64,000 nucleotides of DNA from Pseudaquabacterium pictum (lineage in GTDB: Bacteria; Pseudomonadota; Gammaproteobacteria; Burkholderiales; Burkholderiaceae_C). A program made the position numbers and the translations under genes. This document shows positions 47,713-55,988 of this stretch, piece after piece. The notes under the pieces were generated by a model. It did no database searches. It was not told the DNA's origin and saw only the letters and a program-made list of their open reading frames with translations. Positions within the stretch are counted from its first letter, which is position 1, and each line of letters starts with the position of its first letter. Location of the stretch: NCBI RefSeq assembly GCF_005403045.1, contig NZ_BJCL01000011.1:62001-126000 (forward strand). Direction: 5' to 3'.

Positions 47713-49233
47713 TCAGTTCGATGGCGTGATCGCGTTGTCGGCGCAGACGACACGGTTTCGGCCCGCACGTTTGGCCTGTTGCAAGGCTGAGCTGGCGCGC
47801 TGAACCCACTGCTCCACTGTTTCGGAACTGCCGTCGTGCTGCGCCACACCAATGCTGACGGTGATTTTCAGCGCCGGGCCCCGGGTCTGTTCCAGGCTGG
47901 ACTGCGCGACGACCTCGCGCAGCCGATCCGCAGCGGCCACCGCAGCGTCGGCCTGAGCCTGCATCACGACGCAGAACTCCTCGCCACCGTACCTGGCAAG
48001 CCAGTCGATGGGTCGAAGGGCGCCGTCAACTGTCTTCGCGAAGTGGCGCAGCACGGCGTCTCCGACCGGTGCTCCGTGCTCCCGGTTGAAGCGGCCGAAC
48101 TCGTCGATGTCGATGAAGAGCAGTGAGCGTGGGCGATGGTCTCGCCTGGCGCGTTCAACTTCACGGATCGCGCGCTTGTCGAATTGCCCGCGGTTGGCCA
48201 CACCGGTCAGCGCGTCCTGGCGAGCTTCCCGCTCCAGCGACCGCAGCATCTGCTGACCCATCAGCGACACCAGGCTGGCAACCCGCTGCGTCACGACACG
48301 GGTCACGTTGTCGAAGTGGCGCATTTGCAGCGAGTGCGTGTCGCCGTCGCCCCCAAGCATCTCTTCGAAGAAGGTGGCCCGGTGACGTCCCTGCGCCTTG
48401 CTCTCGTAGAGAGCCCTGTCCGCGCGTTCCAGCCACGCGGTGCCCGACAGCCCTGCTTCGCTCAGTGCAATGCCTGCTGACAGCGTGAGGTCGATCACTG
48501 ACGCGCTTCCAGCCGATGAGCCTGCAGGCACGGCGCAGGACACCTGAAGCAGCGGTTCGATGGCCGTGCGCAGCTCGTCCACGCTGCTGCGTCGCAGCAG
48601 CAGCACAAACTCTTCACCACCGTAGCGGCCGCAGCGGTCACCCTGCATCAGTTGCCCTTTCAGCATCTCTGCCACTGCCTGGAGCACCAGATCGCCAGCC
48701 GCGTGGCCGGCCGAGTCATTGATCTGCTTGAAGTGGTCAAGGTCCAGCATCACCAGGGCCTGCACTGTCAGTTCCGGACCGTCGTCCAGGGCTGCCTGCT
48801 GCACCCAGTCCATCGTGGCAACCCGGTTGTCCAGGCCGGTCAGTGCATCCTGTGCGGTGGCCGACATCGCCTGCCGGTGGTTCCGGACCAGGCGTTGCAG
48901 GCGCGCCCACGTCACATCAAGCCCTTCGCCTGCGACCGTGGCATCCTGGCAGCCGGCCAAGTCGGGCAGCCATTGCGCGAGTTCGGTCGCTGTCGGTAGC
49001 AGCAGCAGGATGGGCGTCGCCCGGCCGCTGAGCGACGGCTGCACGGCCGTTGATTCGGTTGCATTGCCAGAGAGGTTGGCAATCACCACATCCGCGGTTT
49101 GCTCGGTGTTGACCGCAGCCATCGGCAGGATCTGAACCGAACATCCGCGCTGGCGCAAACCATCGACTGCTTGGGCTGTGTCGTTGTCCGGCACAGGTGT
49201 GAACCAGAGGACGCGAAGCGAGTGCACATGCAT
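47713..49233 (-). CDS. Tandem GGDEF-domain diguanylate cyclase
   Basis: A 506-aa cytoplasmic protein. Residues 5-118 look like a divergent receiver domain (SLRVLWF at the start) without a clear phospho-Asp triad. GGDEF domain 1 (about 125-290) has RYGGEEF with the signature at 205-209 but no RxxD inhibitory site. A helical linker follows (about 295-335). GGDEF domain 2 (about 338-500) has GGEEF at 416-420 with a proper I-site, RPID (407-410). Both should bind GTP, and c-di-GMP synthesis by an intramolecular pair is possible. I chose ATG 49233; a TTG at 49287 would add 18 residues. The substrate of the sensory part is unknown. Confidence 0.9.
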   Translation of the reverse strand: MHVHSLRVLWFTPVPDNDTAQAVDGLRQRGCSVQILPMAAVNTEQTADVVIANLSGNATESTAVQPSLSGRATPILLLLPTATELAQWLPDLAGCQDATVAGEGLDVTWARLQRLVRNHRQAMSATAQDALTGLDNRVATMDWVQQAALDDGPELTVQALVMLDLDHFKQINDSAGHAAGDLVLQAVAEMLKGQLMQGDRCGRYGGEEFVLLLRRSSVDELRTAIEPLLQVSCAVPAGSSAGSASVIDLTLSAGIALSEAGLSGTAWLERADRALYESKAQGRHRATFFEEMLGGDGDTHSLQMRHFDNVTRVVTQRVASLVSLMGQQMLRSLEREARQDALTGVANRGQFDKRAIREVERARRDHRPRSLLFIDIDEFGRFNREHGAPVGDAVLRHFAKTVDGALRPIDWLARYGGEEFCVVMQAQADAAVAAADRLREVVAQSSLEQTRGPALKITVSIGVAQHDGSSETVEQWVQRASSALQQAKRAGRNRVVCADNAITPSN

Positions 49234-49306
49234 CCAGAAATTGGAGCCGAGGTCCTTGGTGCCAGGTCCCCGGATTTGCTCGCACAAAGCGATGCTTGAA
49301 GTCGGT

Positions 49307-50530
49307 TCAGACGTGCACAGCCGTCCCAGTCTGCGCCCGCCGCGCCCGTTGCCGGTTGAACGCCGCCGCCACCGCCAGCAGCCCCAGCGCCCCCACCGCC
49401 ATCACCGGGCCGGTGCCGGTGCGGTCGACCACCAGGCCGGCCAGTCCCACGCCCACGCTCTGCCCCAGGAAGAAGCTGCAGGCGAAGGCCGCCACCGCGG
49501 TGCCGCGGCGTTCGGGCGCCATCTGCGTGGCATTGGTCTGCAGGGTGTTGTGCAGCATGTAGAAGCCCAGGCCCATCACCATGCAGGCCGGCACCGCCCA
49601 GCCCCAGGCCGGGGCGAAGCCGATGGTGACCAGGGCCGCGGCCATCAGCCAGCCGCCGCCGCGCACCAGCCACACCTCGCCCAGCCGGGCCACCAGCACC
49701 CGCGCGCCCAGCGCGAACACCAGGCCGCCCAGCGCATAGCCCATCACCAGCCCGCCCACGGTGGACAGCGGCAGGCCGAAGCGCTGGTGCAGGTGGGCGG
49801 CGATGAAGGCGAACGGCCCGTAGACCACCGCGCCCTCGCAGAACACCACCACCAGCACCACCCGCGCCCAGGGCTGGGCCAGCACGGCGCGGAACTGCCG
49901 CACCATGGTGATGACCGCGCCGCCCGGCCGCCCTGGCGGCTGCAGCACCGGCGGCGGCAGCCGGCGCCGGGCCTGCACCAGCACCGCCGCCGCGGCCAGG
50001 AACAGCACCGCCACGCCGACGAACGGTGTGCGCCAGGGCAGGTGCTCGGCGGTGTAGCCACCGGCCCACACGCCGGTGGCGAAGCCGGCGATCTGGCCGA
50101 TCAGGAAGCGCGCCAGCACCGGCTGGCGCCGCTCGTAGGGCACGGCGTCGCCGATCCAGGCCATGGCCAGCGGGATCACCGCGGCCGCCGCCACGCCGGC
50201 CAGCAGCCGTCCGGCCAGCAGGCTGTGGTGGCCCGGCGCCAGGGCACACAGCAGCGCCGTGCCGGCCGAGGCCACGCAGGCCCAGGTGATGACGCGCAGC
50301 TTGCCGAAGCGGTCGCCCAGCGGGCCGAACAGCAGCTGCGCCAGGCCGTAGGCCACGGCGAACACGGTGACCACCCAGGACGCCTGGCCCAGCGTGGTGT
50401 GGAACTCGTCGGCCAGCCGCGGCAGCAGCGGGTCGGTCATGCGCATCGAGATGCCGCTGGCCATGGCGGCCAGCGACAGGGCGACGATCGCGCCCACCGG
50501 CGTGTCGTCAGAAGGGGAAGCAGCAGGCAT
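49307..50530 (-). CDS. MFS transporter
   Basis: A 407-aa twelve-span major facilitator. The A-motif between TM2 and TM3 is GPLGDRFGKLRVI, and the TM5-like FLIGQIAGFATGVWAGG is visible. It belongs to the drug:H+ or sugar-efflux type. Divergent from the FAD oxidoreductase gene with 90 bases between. Its substrate is unknown. The start at 50530 is chosen; the frame is open far upstream as antisense of the next gene. Confidence 0.9.
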   Translation of the reverse strand: MPAASPSDDTPVGAIVALSLAAMASGISMRMTDPLLPRLADEFHTTLGQASWVVTVFAVAYGLAQLLFGPLGDRFGKLRVITWACVASAGTALLCALAPGHHSLLAGRLLAGVAAAAVIPLAMAWIGDAVPYERRQPVLARFLIGQIAGFATGVWAGGYTAEHLPWRTPFVGVAVLFLAAAAVLVQARRRLPPPVLQPPGRPGGAVITMVRQFRAVLAQPWARVVLVVVFCEGAVVYGPFAFIAAHLHQRFGLPLSTVGGLVMGYALGGLVFALGARVLVARLGEVWLVRGGGWLMAAALVTIGFAPAWGWAVPACMVMGLGFYMLHNTLQTNATQMAPERRGTAVAAFACSFFLGQSVGVGLAGLVVDRTGTGPVMAVGALGLLAVAAAFNRQRARRAQTGTAVHV

Positions 50531-50620
50531 CCGCCATTGTCCCGGCCGGGCGGCGCCGCCGCGGGCGGCGGGCCGGCGTCTGCGATCATGGCGCATGCAA
50601 ACCTGCAGACCTGCCTGCCG

Positions 50621-51973
50621 ATGAAGGTGGCCGTGATCGGGGCCGGCCTGGGTGGCCTGGCGGCCGCCTGGCTGCTGGGCCGCCAGCATGCGGTGACCGT
50701 GTTCGAGCGCCAGGCGCGGCCCGGCTTCACCGCCGCCAACGTGCCGGTGCCCGGCCGGGGCGCCGCCGGCAATGCGGTGCGGGTGGATGTGCCGCTGCGG
50801 GTGTTCTATCCCGGCTACTACCCCACGCTGACCCGGCTGTACGACCTGCTGGCCGTGCCCAGCGAGCCGGTCAGCTATGCCAGCAGCTTCCACGGTCCGC
50901 TGGTGCCGGGGCGGTCGCCGCAGGCGCTGTACTTCCGCTACCGCAACCTGCGCTGGCGCGGCCGGTCGCACAGCGTGCTGGCGCCGCAGGATCTGTTGCT
51001 GGGCGCACCAGCGCGCCAGGTGCTGGCCGGCGCGCTGCGCTTCCACCGCCAGGCCGTGCCGGCGCTGGCGCGCGGCGCGCTGGCCGGCCTGACCATCGGC
51101 GACTGGGTGGCGGCGCAGCGCTTTCCGCGTGCCTTCATCGACGGCCTGCTGCTGCCGGCGATCAGCACGGTGTGCACCTGCAGCCATGCGCAGGCGGCGG
51201 CCTTCCCGGCCGAAGTGGTGGTGGACTACCTGGCCCGCGGCGTGCTGCGGCAGAGCGTGCACCGCGCGCTGCACGGCGCCGACGATGTGCAGCGCCGGCT
51301 GCTGCTGGGCATCGCCGACCTGCGTTGCGGTGCACAGATCCGCGCCGTGCAGCGGGTGGCGGGCGCGGTGCAGGTGCAGCTGGAGGACGGCCACACCGAG
51401 CGCTTCGACCACCTGGTGCTGGCCACCCAGGCCAACCAGGCGCTGCGCCTGCTGGCCGATGCCAGTGCCGACGAGACCACCGCGCTGGCCTGCTTCCGCT
51501 ACGCGCCGGTGCAGGTGCTGACCCACACCGATGCCACGCTGATGCCGGCGCGCCGGCGCGACTGGTCGCCGGTCAACCTGTGGGTGGACCCGGCAGCCGG
51601 CGCCACCGAATCCACCATCTGGGTCAATGCCGTGCAGCCGATGCTGCAGGGCGCGGCCGACGTGTTCCAGACCGTGGCGCCGTTGCGGCCGGTGGGCCCG
51701 GCGCGGGTGCTGGGCGAGGCCCGCTTCGAGCGGCCGGTGGTCGACGCACGCAGCCAGCAGGCGCTGGCGCAGCTGCAGCGGCTGCAGGCCGAGCCCGACC
51801 GCCGGGTGTGGTTCTGCGGCAGTTATGCCCAGGCCGGCATCCCGCTGCTGGAGAGCGCGGTGCAATCGGCCAGCGTGGTGGCAGCCCGCCTGGGCGCGCC
51901 GCTGCCGGGCGGGGCGCTGGCGGATCAGCCGCCGTCGCTGCCGGCTGGCCGTGTGGCCGAGAGCAGCGCATAG
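50621..51973 (+). CDS. FAD-dependent oxidoreductase (flavin amine oxidase/desaturase-like)
   Basis: A 450-aa flavoprotein beginning MKVAVIGAGLGGLAAAWLLG, the FAD-binding Rossmann motif followed by VFERQARPG. The remainder (VDVPLRVFYPGYYPTLTRLYDLL; LPAISTVCTCSHAQAAAFPAE; VLATQANQALRLL) is similar to COG2907-type NAD/FAD proteins that occur beside fatty-acid methyltransferase or cyclopropane synthase-like genes. The reaction is unknown. Its last 49 bases overlap the methyltransferase gene on the other strand. Confidence 0.85.
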   Translation: MKVAVIGAGLGGLAAAWLLGRQHAVTVFERQARPGFTAANVPVPGRGAAGNAVRVDVPLRVFYPGYYPTLTRLYDLLAVPSEPVSYASSFHGPLVPGRSPQALYFRYRNLRWRGRSHSVLAPQDLLLGAPARQVLAGALRFHRQAVPALARGALAGLTIGDWVAAQRFPRAFIDGLLLPAISTVCTCSHAQAAAFPAEVVVDYLARGVLRQSVHRALHGADDVQRRLLLGIADLRCGAQIRAVQRVAGAVQVQLEDGHTERFDHLVLATQANQALRLLADASADETTALACFRYAPVQVLTHTDATLMPARRRDWSPVNLWVDPAAGATESTIWVNAVQPMLQGAADVFQTVAPLRPVGPARVLGEARFERPVVDARSQQALAQLQRLQAEPDRRVWFCGSYAQAGIPLLESAVQSASVVAARLGAPLPGGALADQPPSLPAGRVAESSA

Positions 51974-52740
51974 CCCAGGCCGGCGGCGCGGCACGGCGGG
52001 ATCAGCGCGGCGGTGGTGGCCACCGCGCGCCAGCCGTGGTGCCAGGGCCACAGCCGCTGTGCTGCGGCCTGCCGCCGCACGAAGCGGGCGAAGCCGCCCA
52101 GCACCGGGTTGTCCAGCACCTGGGCCTGCACATCGGCAAAGCCCAGGGCTTGCAGGCGCCGCACCTGCGCGGCCAGCGGCAGCAAGTCATCAGGCGGCAG
52201 GCCGCACAGCCGGGCGGCGGGCCGCAGCAGTGGCGCGGCGCCGGCGCGCACCGTCAGGTCACAGCAGGCCAGCCGGCCGCCGGGCCGCAGCCGCGGCCAG
52301 ACGGCAGCCAGCAGCGCGGCGCGCGGCGCCAGGTGGTAGGCCGCGTCGACGCAGACGACGGCGTCGAACGGCCCGGCCAGCGCGGGGTGGCCATCCAGCG
52401 CCAGGGCCGACCGGCACAGCACCTGGATGGCCGGCTGGCCGGCGCACCCGGCTTGCGCCAGGCCGGCGGCGGCGGGATCGATCTCCACGCCCACCACCCG
52501 GGTGGCGCCGAAGTGGTCGGCCCACAGCCGCAGTTCGTCACCGGCGCCGCAGGCCAGGCTCAGCACCCGGACGCCGGGTTGCAGCTGCGCCGCCCGGCCC
52601 ACGGCCAGGGCGAGGTGGCGGCAGGCGGCGGCGTAGTCGGTGGCGGCTTCGGCGCCGTCCGGCCACAGACCGAGGCTGCCCCAGGTGCCGGGCGTGCCGC
52701 CCTGGTGCAGCAGCTGGCGCTGCCGGTCGGCCGCGGTCAT
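51925..52740 (-). CDS. SAM-dependent methyltransferase
   Basis: A 271-aa class I methyltransferase: motif I is VLSLACGAGDELRLWA, the acidic end of beta-2 is VGVEIDP, post-I is FDAVVCVDAAYHL, and motif III is LRPGGRLACCD. The C-terminal half with ALGFADVQAQVLDNPVLGGF is typical of lipid- or small-molecule-acting enzymes. It ends within the convergent flavoprotein gene. The small protein and the MerR-like regulator lie upstream in the same direction, implying one transcript. Confidence 0.88.
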   Translation of the reverse strand: MTAADRQRQLLHQGGTPGTWGSLGLWPDGAEAATDYAAACRHLALAVGRAAQLQPGVRVLSLACGAGDELRLWADHFGATRVVGVEIDPAAAGLAQAGCAGQPAIQVLCRSALALDGHPALAGPFDAVVCVDAAYHLAPRAALLAAVWPRLRPGGRLACCDLTVRAGAAPLLRPAARLCGLPPDDLLPLAAQVRRLQALGFADVQAQVLDNPVLGGFARFVRRQAAAQRLWPWHHGWRAVATTAALIPPCRAAGLGYALLSATRPAGSDGG

Positions 52741-52748
52741 GGGCCCGG

Positions 52749-53087
52749 TCAGGCGCGGGTGGCCTGCACCTTCTCGATCAGGGTGCGGGCGGCCAGCTCG
52801 CTGTTGAGCGACAGCTCCAGCGGCGCGCGGCACAGGCCGGCATGGCCGTAGTGGCGGTTCTCGTAGACCATGGCCGCGGCCGGAAAGCTGGCCAGCAGGC
52901 GCTGCAGCTCATCGCCCGGCGGCAGCTGGGCCAGCTGCTGGTCGAGCTGCTGCACCAGCGCGCGGTACTGCTGCGCACCGATGCTGGCGGCCTGACTCTC
53001 CACCCGCTGCAGCAGCGCAGCCAGGGCGACGGTGGTTCGGAAGGCCCCGGTGGACGGAGCGGCCTCGGGGTGCTGGGTGTGTGCCAT
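52749..53087 (-). CDS. Hypothetical protein between MerR-like regulator and methyltransferase
   Basis: A 112-aa mostly helical soluble protein with no recognised motif. Helix-rich FRTTVALAALLQRVESQAAS is followed by QQYRALVQQLDQQLAQLPPGDELQRLLASFP and a charged C-terminus. It lies 8 bases before the methyltransferase and 44 after the regulator, so it is probably co-expressed. Whether it is a stable protein is likely but unproven. Confidence 0.65.
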   Translation of the reverse strand: MAHTQHPEAAPSTGAFRTTVALAALLQRVESQAASIGAQQYRALVQQLDQQLAQLPPGDELQRLLASFPAAAMVYENRHYGHAGLCRAPLELSLNSELAARTLIEKVQATRA

Positions 53088-53131
53088 GCAACGCAGATGA
53101 AGGCGGCCGCGCCGGTTGCAAGGGGCTGGCC

Positions 53132-54142
53132 TCAGCCGCCCGGCAGCGGCAGCGATTCGGCCTCGGCCACGCGGGCCAGCGCGTCCTCGAACATCGCCCG
53201 CGCGGTGCCGGCCACCCGGTGCAGATGGGTGTGCAGCGCGGCGTCGTCGGGGCCGCGGTTCACGCACTCGGCGCTGTAGGTCTCGAAGTGGGCCAGCATC
53301 ATCACCAGCTCGGCGATGTGGCGCGGGCATTCGCAGGCCATGGTGCCGGAGGCGGCGGCCAGCTGCACCAGGGTGTCGTCGTCGAAGCGGCGCGGCGGCA
53401 CAGCCGCAGCGCCAGACAGCGGCACCGGCGCGGTGCCGGTGCTGGCCAGCACCCGAGGCAGGCCGGTGGTGGTGGCCGCCAGCGTGCTGACCAGCGCGCG
53501 CAGCGCCGCATCGTCCATCGGCGCGCGGTGCAGGCTGCAGCCGGCGCGGCGCAGCCGCTCGGCCACCACCTCGGGGCCGAAGCCGTAGACCACCACGGCC
53601 TGCTCGGCGCCCAGCTGGCGCATCAGGGCGAGCAGGCGGCTGGCGCTTTCGGGCTGCAGCGTGGCCAGCTCGGCCACCAGCAGCTCGGCGCGCAGCGGGG
53701 CGTCGTCCGGCGCGGCCGCCATGGCCTGCTCGGCAGCCACCAGGTCGGCCCAGGTGGCCACCCGCTGCACCGCGATGGCACCCAGCCGCCGCGGCAGGCC
53801 CAGGCCGATCAGCGCGGCGCGGGCGCGCACCGGCGGCGTGGCATCGGCCGGCGCGGCCAGCACCGCGCGGGCATCGGCGATCTCCAGCAGGCTGGCCATC
53901 GGCAGCCGCGCCAGCGAGCCGATGGCATGGCCCTGGTCGACCAGCTGCTTGATCAGCAGCAGGCGCTCGACATCGGCGCCCGAGTAGAGCCGGTGGCCGC
54001 TGGTGGTGAGCGCCGGGCCCACCACCTGGTAGCGGCGCTCCCAGATGCGCAGCGTGGCCACCGGGATGCGCACCATGCGCGCCACCGCACCGCTGCGGTA
54101 GCGGGGTTGCTCACTTGACACGGGATTGAATGAGGCTTGCAT
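53132..54142 (-). CDS. MerR-like regulator with degenerate B12-binding-like domain
   Basis: A 336-aa regulator. The N-terminal winged helix (YRSGAVARMVRIPVATLRIWERRYQVVGPALTTSGHRLYSGADVERLLLIKQLVDQGHAI) is the MerR/CarH-LitR type. The middle (about 95-235) has the fold pattern of the helical and Rossmann-like cobalamin domains, but the cobalamin DxHxxG motif is absent. A C-terminal extension (CECPRHIAELVMMLAHFETYSAECV) follows. It probably controls the flavoprotein/methyltransferase genes, in the manner of light-responsive LitR clusters, but likely without B12. Confidence 0.85.
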   Translation of the reverse strand: MQASFNPVSSEQPRYRSGAVARMVRIPVATLRIWERRYQVVGPALTTSGHRLYSGADVERLLLIKQLVDQGHAIGSLARLPMASLLEIADARAVLAAPADATPPVRARAALIGLGLPRRLGAIAVQRVATWADLVAAEQAMAAAPDDAPLRAELLVAELATLQPESASRLLALMRQLGAEQAVVVYGFGPEVVAERLRRAGCSLHRAPMDDAALRALVSTLAATTTGLPRVLASTGTAPVPLSGAAAVPPRRFDDDTLVQLAAASGTMACECPRHIAELVMMLAHFETYSAECVNRGPDDAALHTHLHRVAGTARAMFEDALARVAEAESLPLPGG

Positions 54143-54232
54143 CCAGCAAGTCTAGTCAACTCCGGGTCGAATGGGGCAATTCTTTGAGGGTTGCGGTGAT
54201 ATGAACTCGAAATGTCTCGATGTTGTGCCGCA

Positions 54233-55492
54233 TCAGCCCCGGCGGCGCTTCAGCGCACCCAGTGCGGCAACGCCGCCCAGCAGCAGCGCCCAAGTCTGCG
54301 GCTCGGGCACGGCGGCGGCCTGCAGGGCGGCCACGCCGGTGTCGGGGAAGTCGGTGAACACGCCGTCCACGCCCAGCTGCATGTAGTAGGCCATCTCGGC
54401 CTGCGGGTCGGCGAAGCCGTAGCCGCTGGCGTCGTTGCGGAAGGTCCAGGTGTGCACCAGCAGGCCGGCGGCATGGGCCGCCTCGATGACGCCGGTGCTG
54501 CCGTCGACGCGGCGGTCGTTGATGTTGATGGTGCCATTGCCGTCGCGGTCGATGCCGTCGGCCACCGTCTTCACCAGGTAGGGCTTCCAGGGGCCGATGC
54601 CGTCGGCGTAGGTGGCCACCATGCGCAGGCCGACATCGCTGACGAGATCGGCGAAGGTCAGCGTGCGGCCGCGGGCGGCCTGGTCGTAGGGCCGGTCGTA
54701 GGGCGCCACCAGCGACATGCTGCCATCGGGGTTGACGTCGTCGGCATCGACCAGCTGCACCAGCTTGATGTCGGTCCTGGTGTTCAGGTACTGCAGGTTG
54801 TTGACCTCGAAGCTCTGGATGAACACCGGCGCGGCGCCGGTGTTGCCGTAGGCCGCGTGCAGCGTGGCCACCAGGGTGTCTTCGAAGTAGGTGGCGGGGC
54901 GGCCGGCGGCCACCGACACATCGCGGCTGTAGGTGCTGTGCTTCAGTTCGGGATAGATGCCGATCGTGCGGCCGGTGGCCTGGCTCTGCGCCTTGGCCAG
55001 GCTGATCACCTCGTCCAGCGTCGGGATGCTGCGGTCGTTGTCGAAGGCGGTCTGGTTGCGGCTGTAGTCCACCAGGCGGCCGCGGGTCTGCACCGCCTGC
55101 AGTGTCTTGATCTCGGCCAGGGTGAAGGTGTCGGCGAAGTAGGCGGTGGTCTGCACGCCGTCGAGCATGCGGGTGCTCTTGCGGTCGGCGCCGAACTTGG
55201 ACGCCACGTCGGTGGTGCCGTCCAGGATGGGCTCGTGGCGGGCGATCAGCACGCCGTCGCGGGTGAGCACCAGGTCGGGCTCGATGTAGTTGGCGCCCAT
55301 CTTGATCGCCAGCGCATAGCTGGCCAGGGTGTGCTCGGGCCGGTAGCCCGAGGCGCCGCGGTGGCCGATGACGATCGGCGCGGCGCCGTCCAGCGTGTTC
55401 CAGGTGGTGGCGCGGGCGGCCGGGCTGGCCAGCAGGGTGATGGCGGCGGTGATGCCGGCGGCCAGGGCCAGGTGGTGGCGGGTGCTTGTCAT
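54233..55492 (-). CDS. Glycerophosphodiester phosphodiesterase with PEP-CTERM anchor
   Basis: A 419-aa exported enzyme hydrolysing glycerophosphodiesters to glycerol-3-phosphate and an alcohol. It has a signal peptide (to about residue 28), catalytic GHRG (His44), EPD (Glu71, Asp73) and RHE (His86). Residues 315-326 (DRDGNGTININD) match an EF-hand-type Ca-binding loop, an insertion not usual in the family. The end VPEPQTWALLLGGVAALGALKRRR is a PEP-CTERM sorting signal. GAGGAG precedes ATG 55492. It probably acts at the cell surface in phosphate or membrane-lipid scavenging. Confidence 0.93.
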   Translation of the reverse strand: MTSTRHHLALAAGITAAITLLASPAARATTWNTLDGAAPIVIGHRGASGYRPEHTLASYALAIKMGANYIEPDLVLTRDGVLIARHEPILDGTTDVASKFGADRKSTRMLDGVQTTAYFADTFTLAEIKTLQAVQTRGRLVDYSRNQTAFDNDRSIPTLDEVISLAKAQSQATGRTIGIYPELKHSTYSRDVSVAAGRPATYFEDTLVATLHAAYGNTGAAPVFIQSFEVNNLQYLNTRTDIKLVQLVDADDVNPDGSMSLVAPYDRPYDQAARGRTLTFADLVSDVGLRMVATYADGIGPWKPYLVKTVADGIDRDGNGTININDRRVDGSTGVIEAAHAAGLLVHTWTFRNDASGYGFADPQAEMAYYMQLGVDGVFTDFPDTGVAALQAAAVPEPQTWALLLGGVAALGALKRRRG

Positions 55493-55692
55493 GGGGCTCT
55501 CCTCGGTGGTGAACCGCGCAGCTTGGCGGCCCCGCGTGACGGCCTGTTGACAGCCCGCCACGGCAGCGGCCCGTCCGCGCAAGGCGCGGTTCGTCGCGCC
55601 GCAACGCGGCTGGTCGCAAGCCGCATGCGCCGCGGCGGGCGGCTGCCTACAGTCCACCCATCGACACCCCGCCACCACCCCAGGAGCCCACC

Positions 55693-55887
55693 ATGACCAC
55701 CCCCCAAGCCCTGCAGATCCGCCTGCCCCAGCAACTGCTGGCCCTGGCCTTGTCGGCCCTGGTGACGACGGCGGTGGTCGGTGGCCTGCTGGGCCTGGCC
55801 GAGGCCGACCGCGCCGCGCTGCTGGCGCAGCACCTGCAGTCCGCGCCGCAGGCCATCGCCCAGATGCTGCTGGCACCGCAGGCCTGA
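55693..55887 (+). CDS. Small membrane-associated protein
   Basis: A 64-aa protein with one hydrophobic helix (LLALALSALVTTAVVGGLLGLA) in the middle and an amphipathic C-terminus. An excellent AGGAG ribosome-binding site is 8 bases before ATG 55693. A rho-independent terminator follows 63 bases after the stop, so it forms its own transcription unit. Function unknown; a small regulatory membrane protein is possible. Confidence 0.7.
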   Translation: MTTPQALQIRLPQQLLALALSALVTTAVVGGLLGLAEADRAALLAQHLQSAPQAIAQMLLAPQA

Positions 55888-55950
55888 GGCCCGGGCAGCG
55901 GGGCCCGCCCGCCTCCTCTGCAGCCCTGTGATCCAGGGCGCACTTCACGG

Positions 55951-55976
55951 GCCGGCGCAACGCCGGCTCTTTTTTT
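55951..55976 (+). terminator. Rho-independent terminator after the small membrane protein
   Basis: A 7-bp stem GCCGGCG / CGCCGGC with a CAA loop is followed by TCT and a run of T residues (55968-55976). It would end plus-strand transcripts; the chemoreceptor gene converges from the right. Confidence 0.85.
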
Positions 55977-55988
55977 GTCCGCGGCGCG

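Noticed and set aside
50531-52051. Long minus-strand frame continuous with the MFS gene to 52051
   Set aside because: The upstream part is antisense to the flavoprotein gene, and the MFS family start is at 50530.
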